A stretch of DNA of 64,000 bases, from NCBI RefSeq assembly GCF_900114475.1, contig NZ_FOTE01000003.1, positions 310,001-374,000 on the forward strand, read 5' to 3'. Under the pieces are notes generated by a model. It had not been told where the DNA came from and searched no databases. It worked only from the letters and a program-made list of their open reading frames with translations. Each line of letters opens with the position of its first letter. Position 1 is the first letter of the stretch. The stretch is from Paenibacillus sp. 1_12. Its GTDB lineage: Bacteria > Bacillota > Bacilli > Paenibacillales > NBRC-103111. The position numbers and the translations under genes were made by a program. This document shows, in pieces, positions 55,452-63,424 of the stretch.

Positions 55452-56219
55452 ATGCTAAGTGTGGATTTGAACTGTGATATGGGGGAAAGCTTTGGCTCTT
55501 ACCAAGTGGATTGCGATGAATTGATGATGAAGCATATTACATCGGCCAATATTGCCTGCGGCTTTCATGCCGGTGATCCTGCGATTATGCAGCGGACGGT
55601 ACGGATGTGTCTCAAGCATGGAGTTGCGATTGGCGCACATCCTGGACTTCCAGATCTTATTGGCTTTGGAAGGCGTAAGCTGCAGATTACAGCAGACGAA
55701 GCCTATGAGATGGTGATTTACCAAGTCGGAGCCTTATTGGGATTTGTACTCGCGGAGGGTGCTGTTCTGCAGCATGTGAAGCCTCATGGCGCCTTGTACA
55801 ACATGGCGGCCGTAGACACGGAATTGGCCACAGCCATTGCCGAAGCGGTTTATCGTATCGATTCCAGCTTGATTTTATTTGGTCTTGCAGGCAGTGAGCT
55901 AATCCGTGCAGGCAGGCAGAGGGGGTTGCATGTTGCAGAGGAAGTTTTTGCCGATCGAACGTACCGAGCTGATGGAACACTGACGCCTCGCTCTGAGCCG
56001 AACGCAGTGCTGATAGAGGCAGAGCAAGCGGTTACTCAGGCGATTGGTATGATTAAGGAAGGTAAAGTCGTGACTGACACGGGCAGTATATGCGTAAGGG
56101 CAGATACCATCTGTATACATGGGGATACACCAAATGCCCCGATGTTTGCGGAGCTGATTTCGGGTCGCTTGGTGCAGGAGGGTGTTACACTTCAAGCCGC
56201 TGCTGGAATGCGCGGATAA
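55452..56219 (+). CDS. pxpA: 5-oxoprolinase subunit A (LamB/YcsF family)
   Basis: A 255-residue cytoplasmic protein with the family signatures DLNCDMGESFGSY, SANIACGFHAGDP, GAHPGLPDLIGFGRR, HVKPHGALYN and EVFADRTYRADGTL. PxpA acts with PxpB and PxpC to open 5-oxoproline to glutamate using ATP (established). PxpB and PxpC are not in the window, so partners must be encoded elsewhere. ATG with GAAAGGAAGAG upstream; monocistronic. Confidence 0.92.
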   Translation: MLSVDLNCDMGESFGSYQVDCDELMMKHITSANIACGFHAGDPAIMQRTVRMCLKHGVAIGAHPGLPDLIGFGRRKLQITADEAYEMVIYQVGALLGFVLAEGAVLQHVKPHGALYNMAAVDTELATAIAEAVYRIDSSLILFGLAGSELIRAGRQRGLHVAEEVFADRTYRADGTLTPRSEPNAVLIEAEQAVTQAIGMIKEGKVVTDTGSICVRADTICIHGDTPNAPMFAELISGRLVQEGVTLQAAAGMRG

Positions 56220-56264
56220 GTGCAACAGCTCTTGCATGAATGAGGTTGAAGCCATGTTTCCAGC

Positions 56265-56648
56265 TTAACTCCTTCTAGATTGAGGACGCCAGTCCTCCCG
56301 TTCCGATTTTTTGATAATCTCGGTCATTCGCAATATGACGGAGTTAGCTTCTTCTTCACCATAAAGTTCCTTTAACTGTTCGAAGGTAAGGTTGTCATGA
56401 AGAAGCTTGCGTGATACACTGGAGTCTTTATACCATGCCTCGGTTATGGCGAAGAGTCCTTCCTTTTTTAACCAAACTTCATGGTAATAATGCTCCATTT
56501 CATTTATCGTTTTCATAGACATATAATAGGCTGAAATGGGGATACGGGGATCTGATAAACGTTGGCTCATTACTGAGCCTGATGAGACAGGTTGGCCAAA
56601 TGTGATACAGGTAGATACTTTTTTAATAACGTAGTTAATATTATCCAT
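56265..56648 (-). CDS. Hypothetical protein
   Basis: A 127-residue soluble-looking protein, mixed in charge and with a helical C-terminal half (LTFEQLKELYGEEEANSVILRM). No signal peptide, membrane helix or domain recognised. The ATG has AGAGGAG at about 8 bp, so it is likely a real gene. It is convergent with pxpA and divergent from a receiver gene. Confidence 0.7.
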   Translation of the reverse strand: MDNINYVIKKVSTCITFGQPVSSGSVMSQRLSDPRIPISAYYMSMKTINEMEHYYHEVWLKKEGLFAITEAWYKDSSVSRKLLHDNLTFEQLKELYGEEEANSVILRMTEIIKKSEREDWRPQSRRS

Positions 56649-56864
56649 ATGCTCAACTCCTCTAGATAGTTCAAACGATCTAACTAAATTATTTTAATAA
56701 TGATTAACATCAATATTCTAATATTAACATAGTTCTTAAGGCGTAAAAATAAGCACTATTACCTATAAATTTATAGTATAAAAATTTTACATATAAATGT
56801 AAAACAATGCTATAATACAGCTTATTATAAGTGAATTTAAACTTAGATAGGGAGAATCAAGTTA

Positions 56865-57239
56865 ATGTCCAATTATAACATTTTATTAGCCGATGATGAA
56901 ATGTCACTGCGCTTTTTATTAACTGAAACTCTCGCGGACGAAGGTTATCATATTACAGAAGCAGCGGATGGTAAAGAAGCCTTGGACCATATAAAAAGCA
57001 ACAAATATGATTTAATCATTCTCGATTATATGATGCCGGAGCTGACGGGTGTAGAGGTTTGTGAGTGGCTTCGCAACAATGAAAATCCCAATCAGCATTC
57101 ACCGGTTATTTTATTAACTGCTAAGGCGCTGGACAAGGACCGTGATCGGGCTCGTACTGCTGGGGTGAGCACTTATATCGTGAAGCCTTTCAGCCCACTG
57201 CAGCTGGTAGATACGGTACAACAATTAATAGAAAGCTAA
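56865..57239 (+). CDS. Single-domain response regulator
   Basis: A 124-residue receiver with D10-D11, phospho-acceptor D54 (LIILDYMMPE), the threonine in VILLTAK and lysine in YIVKPFS. No output domain. ATG with GGGAGA upstream. It lies 35 bp before an Hpt-REC-GGDEF-REC gene and the two likely exchange phosphate through the Hpt domain. Confidence 0.92.
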   Translation: MSNYNILLADDEMSLRFLLTETLADEGYHITEAADGKEALDHIKSNKYDLIILDYMMPELTGVEVCEWLRNNENPNQHSPVILLTAKALDKDRDRARTAGVSTYIVKPFSPLQLVDTVQQLIES

Positions 57240-57274
57240 TTCAAGAATAATAAAGTGACTGGATGTGAAAGGTC

Positions 57275-59011
57275 TTGCGGCAAACGACACCTGAGGAACG
57301 TATTCGTAGAGAAGAAAAGCTGATGAAGGAAGGCCGGAAAAAATATATAGGAGAACTACGCAAGCAGCTGGTTCAACTCAGTGAACTGAGTATGATACAG
57401 GAAGCGGATATGAACCTGGATATTGCTCTTAGGCTTTATCGGCTTGTCCATACGCTTAAGGGAAGTGCACCGATGTTTGGCTTTATTCGCATTGGGTCAA
57501 TTGCCGAAAAGCTCGTGCGTCGTTGGGAGTGGGCCCAGGACTTGGAACGTTCAGTCAATCAGGAAGGTTTAATTAAGAATGAGTTTCAAACATCGCTTGC
57601 TGGGAGTACAGACTTGATGCAGCAGTTGTCGATGGAGCTTGATATTTATGAGCAGGAGCTAGACTTGGATGAGCAGCAGGAGCAGATGAGCAAACGCGTA
57701 CCTATGATGGCTTTGGGAAGCAGATTGCTTGTCATCGATGATGACGATGTGCTGTGCTCCTATTTGGTTCGCCGCTTTAAGCTGGAAGGTTATGAGGTTG
57801 ACGAGGCCAGAGATGTAGCTGAAGCTCAAAAATTACTTAGGGAATTTACCTATGATCTGATTTTACTGGATTTGATGATGCACCCGCAATCTGGTTATGA
57901 GCTATTCGAATTTGTAAAAGAAGATCCTACACTAAAATGGATTTCGCTTGTCGTTCTTTCAGGGCGTAATCATATTCATGATAAAGTTCGCTGCTTCTAT
58001 TTAGGTGCGGATGATTTTATAACAAAACCGTTTCAATATGAGGAATTAAGTGCCCGTGTGTACAGCTTGCTGAAGCGAACCAAGGACTTTGAACAGATGG
58101 CTTTTCGTGATCCATTGACAGGTGTATATAACCGGCGTTATTTTGACCATCAGGTACAAGTTGAGCTTCAGCGCATTGAACGTTATCCATCACCGATGTC
58201 TCTTGTATTTATCGATATTGATCGCTTCAAGTCAATCAATGATACCTATGGGCATCATATTGGCGATCTCGTTCTACAAGGCTTGGCACATTTATTGCAA
58301 AACCACTTAAGGTCTACCGATGTATTGGCGAGGTTCGGAGGAGAAGAGTTCGTCATTGTTTTACCGGGGATGTCAGGGGAACATGCGTTAAAAGCAATTG
58401 AATCCATATTGGAGCATGCCAGGAGTGGACCAGTAGCCCAGAATGAAGGGCAAGGCTTTCACATTACCTTTTCAGCAGGTGTTTGCGAATGGTCAAATGG
58501 GATGACGGTAGAAGAATGGATCAAAAATTCCGATGATGCGATGTATACAGCTAAGCAAAATGGGCGGAACGGAGTCCTGCTTTATGCAAATGGGATGTCT
58601 GCTGCTGCGGGTGTGGGAGAGGCTCCTCTGAAGGAACGCAAAAAGAAGATATTAATTGCCGACGACGATCGGATTCTCCGTTCCATACTTGTATCCAAGC
58701 TGCAGCATCTTCCTGTTGATTTTATGGAGGCGGTCGATGGAGAAGAGGCCTATTTGATTTTGAAAAGTCAGCCGGTTGACTTGTGTATACTGGATGGCTT
58801 GATGCCAAGGCTGGACGGCTTTGAGATGTTGGAAAGAATGAAGGAAGAATCAAGCAAAAAGGATGATTTGCGGATATTGATGCTATCCGGACGCAGCCGC
58901 GAGGAGGACTTGACCAGAGGGCTTCAGCTGGGCGTTGACACGTATATGCATAAGCCATTTTCCATGGTTGAGCTGGAAGTCAAAGTTAAGCAGCTGCTGG
59001 AGCTTGTGTAG
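57275..59011 (+). CDS. Hpt-REC-GGDEF-REC hybrid diguanylate cyclase
   Basis: A 578-residue soluble protein with four modules: Hpt (about 20-130, H59 in RLVHTLKGS), receiver (about 150-265, LILLDLMMHPQSG with aspartate, lysine in ITKPFQ), GGDEF (about 275-435, ARFGGEEFVIV, with an RSTD inhibitory-site motif five residues before GGEEF), and a second receiver (about 450-578, LCILDGLMPRLDG, lysine in MHKPFS). The GGEEF motif and RxxD site suggest an active, product-inhibited cyclic-di-GMP synthase. Start TTG 57275; in-frame stops block any extension, and its AAAGG site is close (3 bp). Order of domains is unusual. Confidence 0.9.
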   Translation: MRQTTPEERIRREEKLMKEGRKKYIGELRKQLVQLSELSMIQEADMNLDIALRLYRLVHTLKGSAPMFGFIRIGSIAEKLVRRWEWAQDLERSVNQEGLIKNEFQTSLAGSTDLMQQLSMELDIYEQELDLDEQQEQMSKRVPMMALGSRLLVIDDDDVLCSYLVRRFKLEGYEVDEARDVAEAQKLLREFTYDLILLDLMMHPQSGYELFEFVKEDPTLKWISLVVLSGRNHIHDKVRCFYLGADDFITKPFQYEELSARVYSLLKRTKDFEQMAFRDPLTGVYNRRYFDHQVQVELQRIERYPSPMSLVFIDIDRFKSINDTYGHHIGDLVLQGLAHLLQNHLRSTDVLARFGGEEFVIVLPGMSGEHALKAIESILEHARSGPVAQNEGQGFHITFSAGVCEWSNGMTVEEWIKNSDDAMYTAKQNGRNGVLLYANGMSAAAGVGEAPLKERKKKILIADDDRILRSILVSKLQHLPVDFMEAVDGEEAYLILKSQPVDLCILDGLMPRLDGFEMLERMKEESSKKDDLRILMLSGRSREEDLTRGLQLGVDTYMHKPFSMVELEVKVKQLLELV

Positions 59012-59073
59012 AGAGCAGTGGAATCCAAAACCAGCAGACTTGACTTGATTAACCAACAAAATATTCGAGATAG

Positions 59074-59127
59074 TAACAAGCCGCGTTCACTATGCTTCAA
59101 GTGATAAATCGGGGCTTGTTGCTTTTT
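59074..59127 (+). terminator. Terminator of the GGDEF gene
   Basis: AACAAGCC-CG and CG-GGGCTTGTT arms with a GCTTTTT tail, 63 bp after the stop. Confidence 0.7.
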
Positions 59128-59184
59128 GGTAATATGGGGAAAGATTCTTGGGATAAATGCTGCGAACTCCGTTAGACCTACACT

Positions 59185-59239
59185 CATACAAATAAGACCC
59201 ATGTCAGCCATCGTCGGCCGCACGGGTCTTATTTGTATG
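59185..59239. terminator. Bidirectional terminator before nrdB end
   Basis: CATACAAATAAGACCC and GGGTCTTATTTGTATG form a perfect 16-bp stem between convergent genes, 32 bp past the nrdB stop. Confidence 0.85.
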
Positions 59240-59270
59240 CTGTCCTGCATAGAACTGAATACAGCAGGCC

Positions 59271-60308
59271 TTATAGATCATCCCAGTTCAAGCTGGAGGA
59301 TTTGCTGTAGTTGGTTACTTTTTGTTCGAAGAAGTCGGTCTTCATGCTGTTCATATTGCTGAAGTTTTCGACCCATTTCATCGGATGCTCAACGACCTCA
59401 GGGTAGAGGATTTCCAGACCGAGCATCTTCAGGCGCTCGTTGGATAAATATTTGATATATTGATCGATGATCTCATTGCTCAGACCGTTCATCATATCAT
59501 TCGTAATATATTGGCCCCATTCGATTTCGTGCTCAACGGCGGTTTTCATCATTTGGCGCAAATCCTCGATGAGCTCGTTCGTAAAGATTTCGGGATTTTC
59601 CTTACGAATTTCCCGGAAAATGTTCTGGAACAATGCCAAATGGGTTAGCTCGTCACGTTGAATATATTTGATTTCGGATACGGTACCCAGCATTTTACCT
59701 TGACGGCCGAGCGAATAGAAGAAGCTAAAGCCGCTGTAAAAGTAAATGCCCTCCAAAATATAGTTGGCCATGATCGCACGCAGCAAGTTAACTGTTGAAG
59801 AATCGTCGATAAATTTCTCATACAGGTCGGTGATGAAGCGATTGCGGCGCAGCAGATGTTTATCTTCCCGCCATTGATTGTAAATATCGTCACGAACTTC
59901 TGCTGAGCATACACTGTCCAAGATGTAGGAATAGCTCTGGCTATGTACAGCCTCTTGAAAGGTTTGGACGGTCAGGCACAAATTAACTTCAGGCGCGGTG
60001 ATGTACTCATTGATGTTAGGTAAATTGGACGTTTGCAGGGAGTCCAGGAAAATCAGGAAGCTGATAATCTTATCATACCCTTGGCGCTCATGCGGTGAAA
60101 GAAATTTATAGTCCTTAGCGTCCTGTGCCAAAGGAATTTCCTCGGGAATCCAAAAGTTATTCATCATGTTGCGGTACATTTTCGTGGCCCAATCGTATTT
60201 AACATTATTGAGCTCAATCAGGTTCGTGGTATTGCCGCCAATCATTCGGCGTTTGCCCCAATCACGGTCACCGTGTTCGTTGAACAGTTTCTTTTTTTTG
60301 AGATCCAA
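59271..60308 (-). CDS. nrdB: Class I ribonucleotide reductase small subunit
   Basis: A 345-residue ferritin-like radical subunit. Metal-ligand segments are FLIFLDSLQ, TFQEAVHSQSYSYIL (E-x-x-H), EGIYFYSGFSFFY and RDELTHLALF (E-x-x-H); the tyrosine near SQSYSYI fits the radical site. The start is TTG 60308; a GGGGG stretch 12 or more bases upstream is a mediocre ribosome site. It is the second gene of an nrdA-nrdB operon but is separated from nrdA by 491 bp of repeats, which is unusual. Confidence 0.92.
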   Translation of the reverse strand: MDLKKKKLFNEHGDRDWGKRRMIGGNTTNLIELNNVKYDWATKMYRNMMNNFWIPEEIPLAQDAKDYKFLSPHERQGYDKIISFLIFLDSLQTSNLPNINEYITAPEVNLCLTVQTFQEAVHSQSYSYILDSVCSAEVRDDIYNQWREDKHLLRRNRFITDLYEKFIDDSSTVNLLRAIMANYILEGIYFYSGFSFFYSLGRQGKMLGTVSEIKYIQRDELTHLALFQNIFREIRKENPEIFTNELIEDLRQMMKTAVEHEIEWGQYITNDMMNGLSNEIIDQYIKYLSNERLKMLGLEILYPEVVEHPMKWVENFSNMNSMKTDFFEQKVTNYSKSSSLNWDDL

Positions 60309-60339
60309 AGTGGATGCCTACCCCCTAAATCCCCCTGAG

Positions 60340-60376
60340 AGGGGGACCCCAAGGGGCGCTGCCCCCTGGACCCCCT
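60340..60376. repeat. C/G-rich foldback
   Basis: AGGGGG and CCCCCT ends with inner arms CCAAGGGGC and GCCCCCTGG (8 of 9 pair). Part of the C-rich repeat beginning at about 60319. Confidence 0.6.
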
Positions 60377-60418
60377 CTGACGGGAGAGTTGCTATGTGTG
60401 TTGGTACTCGCGTTCGTG

Positions 60419-60474
60419 ACCCGCAGTTGGGACTTGGACTCTGTCTGACGCCAGAGTCCAAATCCCAACTGCGG
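60419..60474. repeat. 24-bp inverted repeat with 8-bp loop
   Basis: Left arm 60419-60442 and right arm 60451-60474 match at 23 of 24 positions (CCCGCAGTTGGGA... against ...CCCAACTGCGGG). It would form a very stable hairpin in the nrdAB transcript. No T tract on the minus strand, so not an ordinary terminator. Confidence 0.8.
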
Positions 60475-60608
60475 GCCACACGCTTAACTGTAGTGCTGTG
60501 ATGGTTGGAGCGGTAAGGTTGGTGGTATCCTCGCTTTCGTACCCCTACGGGGATACACGCTCAACGGTTGGTGCAGGTCAAGAGAGTGTAGTTCAAGTGA
60601 CTAAGGTC

Positions 60609-60734
60609 AAGAGCGGAGCAGTACGCTACGCTGCTGCAAGACCCAGACCCAGTGCAAGAACCAGACAAGAACTAGAGGCAGAACCACAGTCAAGATAAGA
60701 GCGGAGCAGTACGCTACGCTGCTGCAAGACCCAG
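60609..60734. repeat. Exact 38-bp direct repeats
   Basis: The 38 bases at 60609-60646 recur exactly at 60697-60734 (start AAGAGCGGAGCAGTACGC, end AAGACCCAG). The GCGGAGCAG segment also occurs in the last codons of nrdA (60803-60811). Confidence 0.8.
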
Positions 60735-60799
60735 TTCAGGATCAAGTGCTAGAACTGCCTGGAGTTATTGGTTCCCAATTGTTGCTTTTACTATTATTC

Positions 60800-63025
60800 T
60801 TAAGCGGAGCAGCTCACGCAATCTTCGACTTCCAAGCTTTTGTTGCGGACATAGTAGACGGTTTTCAGGCCGTTTTCCCAGGCAGCCATATACAGCTCCA
60901 GGAATTCCTTTGCGGACAGCTCAGGTGTGATATAAAGATTGAACGATTGAGCCTGATCGATATGGCGTTGACGAACGCCTGCGGCTTTGATGCTCCACAG
61001 CTGATCGATCAAGTGGGCTTCTTTATAGTACCACATCGTTTCAGCATTAAGATTAGGTGCTGTTTGCGGGATAACGGCGTTTTTCTTCTCTTCGACGAAA
61101 AATTTGTTGAAGATAGGATCGATGCCTGCTGTGGAGCCGGCAATCAATGATGTAGACGCTGTTGGTGCGATAGCAAACATCCAGCCGTTACGGACGCCGT
61201 ATTTAGCGACCTGTTCCTTCAGCTCCAGCCATTCAGGGCTGTTGTAGCCGCGGGACTCGAAGTAAGCGCCGGTTTGCCATTCGCTGCCCTCGAATGCACG
61301 GAAGGCGCCTTTTTCCTTGGCGATTTCCATGGAGGCTTTAACGGCGTAATAGTTCATCCATTCATAAACCTCGTCAGCTTTGGCGACGTGATCATCGGTC
61401 TCCCACAGGATTTTGAGCTGTGCAAGCATTTGGTGATAGCCGCTTGAGCCGAGACCGACAGCACGGTATTTTTTGTTCGTAATTTCAGCTTGCGGGACTG
61501 GATAGTAATTCAAGTCGATTACGTTGTCCATCATCCGCATTTGGGTGGTTACGACACGCTCGATATCTTCCTTTGTGTACGCGCGGCCCAGGTTAAGTGA
61601 AGACAGGTTGCAGACGACGAAATCGCCGCTTTTGACTTGATTGGTAATGATGCCGTCCTCGTGCTGGGTTTGCAGCAGCTCGGTTGGGCTCATGTTCTGG
61701 CAAATTTCGGTGCATAGGTTGGAGCAGTAAATCATGCCGGCATGTTTGTTTGGGTTGGCACGGTTAACCGTATCACGGAAGAACAGGAACGGTGTGCCGG
61801 TTTCGAATGCGCTGGTCATAATACGCTTCATGATATCAATTGCCGGAATTTCGTCTTTGGAAATTTTGTCATCGTTGACGCACTCCAGGTAACGACGTTC
61901 CCATTCTTCACCCCAGCTGTCTTCAATGGAATAACCCTTGACCTTGCGAACCTCGTGTGGATCGAGCAAGTACCAACTGCCACGTTCCTGAACGGTTTTC
62001 ATGAACAGATCGGGAATGCAAATGCCCGGGAAAATATCATGAGCCTTCATCCGATCGTCGCCGTTATTTGTTTTCAGGTTCAGGAAGTCAAGTACGTCCT
62101 TATGCCAAACGTCGAGATAAACCGCGACAGCACCGGAGCGGACACCTAATTGGTCAACCGCAATAGCGGTGTTATTGTAGTTTTTGATCCAAGGAATAAC
62201 GCCGCCTGCGACGCCTTTGTAGCCGCGGATATTGGAGCCTTTGCTGCGTACTTTACCCACATAGATACCCATACCGCCGCCATGCTTGGAAACCTGCGCG
62301 AAGCTTTGATCCACATTGTATATGCCCCACAGATTGTCCGGAACGGTGTCAATAAAGCAGCTGGACAGCTGATGCAGCGGTTTGCGCGCATTAGCCAATG
62401 TTGGCGTAGCCACGGTCATTTCCAAATTGCTCAACACATCGTAGAACTGCTTCGCCCATTTGAGCTTGTCCGTTTCCTTCATGGCCAAATGCATGGCAAC
62501 ACCCATGAATAGCTCTTGAGGCAGCTCAAGTACTTCCTTGTCAAGGCCGCGAATGAGGTAGCGGTCTGCCAATGTCTTGAGTCCAATGTAATTTAATAAA
62601 TAATCACGTTCAGGCTTGATGTAAGTACCGAGCTCCTGAATTTCCTCGCGGGAATAATGCTCAACAATATATTTCCCGTATAAGCCCATATCGGTTAAAT
62701 ATGTAATCAGCGAGTACAAATCGCCATAGCCGAAATGTCCATATTTGCGGTTCAGGCGAGCTTCTTTATATAAATCATACGCAAGCAGCTTGGCAGCAAC
62801 ATATTGCCAGGTGGGCTGCTCCACGCTTGTTTTTTCCACAGCAACTTGTATGAGCAGTCGTTGAATTTCTTGGGTGGTAATTCCATTGCGAAATAAAGGC
62901 AGCAAGGCGGTTTCCAGTTCAAGCGGATCGCATTCCGGATAGGTTTCACTGGCGAAATCGATAACCTTTTTCATTTTGGAAAATACTAGCTCTTCTTTAG
63001 TGCCATCTCTTTTGACAATAATCAT
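60800..63025 (-). CDS. nrdA: Class Ia ribonucleotide reductase large subunit
   Basis: A 741-residue catalytic subunit. An ATP-cone spans residues ~1-90 (MIIVKRDGTKEELVFSKMKK). The barrel has LSSCFIDTVPDN, GGGMGIYVGKVRSKGS and the cysteine segment IYCSNLCTEICQNMSP; the GSSGYHQM region follows, and the C-terminus ends CVSCSA, the redox pair reduced by thioredoxin. ATG 63025 is preferred (AAGGAG 11 bp upstream); a 26-codon extension reads into the leader. Reduces ribonucleoside diphosphates together with NrdB. Probably repressed by NrdR through the boxes at 63212-63268. NrdI and NrdH are absent nearby. Confidence 0.94.
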   Translation of the reverse strand: MIIVKRDGTKEELVFSKMKKVIDFASETYPECDPLELETALLPLFRNGITTQEIQRLLIQVAVEKTSVEQPTWQYVAAKLLAYDLYKEARLNRKYGHFGYGDLYSLITYLTDMGLYGKYIVEHYSREEIQELGTYIKPERDYLLNYIGLKTLADRYLIRGLDKEVLELPQELFMGVAMHLAMKETDKLKWAKQFYDVLSNLEMTVATPTLANARKPLHQLSSCFIDTVPDNLWGIYNVDQSFAQVSKHGGGMGIYVGKVRSKGSNIRGYKGVAGGVIPWIKNYNNTAIAVDQLGVRSGAVAVYLDVWHKDVLDFLNLKTNNGDDRMKAHDIFPGICIPDLFMKTVQERGSWYLLDPHEVRKVKGYSIEDSWGEEWERRYLECVNDDKISKDEIPAIDIMKRIMTSAFETGTPFLFFRDTVNRANPNKHAGMIYCSNLCTEICQNMSPTELLQTQHEDGIITNQVKSGDFVVCNLSSLNLGRAYTKEDIERVVTTQMRMMDNVIDLNYYPVPQAEITNKKYRAVGLGSSGYHQMLAQLKILWETDDHVAKADEVYEWMNYYAVKASMEIAKEKGAFRAFEGSEWQTGAYFESRGYNSPEWLELKEQVAKYGVRNGWMFAIAPTASTSLIAGSTAGIDPIFNKFFVEEKKNAVIPQTAPNLNAETMWYYKEAHLIDQLWSIKAAGVRQRHIDQAQSFNLYITPELSAKEFLELYMAAWENGLKTVYYVRNKSLEVEDCVSCSA

Positions 63026-63424
63026 CGTGCTATCTACTCCTTCATTGAACAAAAATAAGATGAATTTTGGTACGGTGTCTGTTCCCAGACAAGGAAAAAG
63101 CATGTTGTCCTGTTAACGAAACAGGAACATGCCAGTCATCAGCTGCATGCATGGAGTTAAAAAGTTTGTGCAAAACACATTGACAAAACAAATGACATAT
63201 GATAGTGATTCACACAAGATCTAGTTGCTTTTGAAGCTGTAAAATGAATTTACCTCAATATATGGTGTCGTGTCAATGTCTTAATTTTCCCTTGAAATAG
63301 TCCTGAAATTGTTTACTTTATAATAAATGGCTGTATTTCGTCATAATCGGTCATTTACGGATAAAAAAGCGATATGTTGTAAATACACCCGAAAATCGAC
63401 TAAATAAAAAATAGTCGGTTAGAC
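63026..63424. other. nrdA leader and promoter region
   Basis: About 400 bp holding a strong leader hairpin (63100-63132: GCATGTT-TCCTGTT paired with AACAGGA-ACATGC) and two NrdR-box-like sites (63212-63227, 63253-63268). On the minus strand, TTGACA and a weak GTAAAT 17 bp later overlap the second box and may be the promoter. The 63270-63424 part is AT-rich with nothing else assigned. Confidence 0.6.
63212..63268 (-). promoter_or_regulatory. Tandem NrdR-box-like operators
   Basis: Boxes at 63212-63227 (minus strand CAACTAGATCTTGTGT) and 63253-63268 (CCTCAATATATGGTGT) match the NrdR pattern ACAC-AT-rich-GTGT at about 12 and 13 of 16 positions. Their starts are 41 bp apart, about four helical turns, as known for cooperative NrdR pairs. 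Confidence 0.65.

Larger units (their letters stand above)
60309..60799. repeat. Repeat-rich spacer between nrdA and nrdB
   Basis: A 491-bp G/C-rich noncoding stretch unlike its surroundings. It holds a C-rich repeat with CCCCCTAAATCCCCCT and a foldable arm (60340-60376), a 24-bp near-perfect hairpin (60419-60474), and two exact 38-bp direct repeats. Open frames here have no ribosome sites and low-complexity peptides, so I do not call genes. Confidence 0.7.

Noticed and set aside
60609-60734. CRISPR array
   Set aside because: Only two units with a 50-bp gap; no further repeats, no cas genes.
60309-60799. Group I or II intron, or intein remnant, near nrd genes
   Set aside because: Both nrd genes are intact on either side, and I could see no catalytic-core motifs or homing endonuclease frame; repeat-rich spacer is the safer reading.
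61742-62149. 135-codon plus-strand open frame
   Set aside because: Antisense to conserved nrdA sequence; a product of codon composition.
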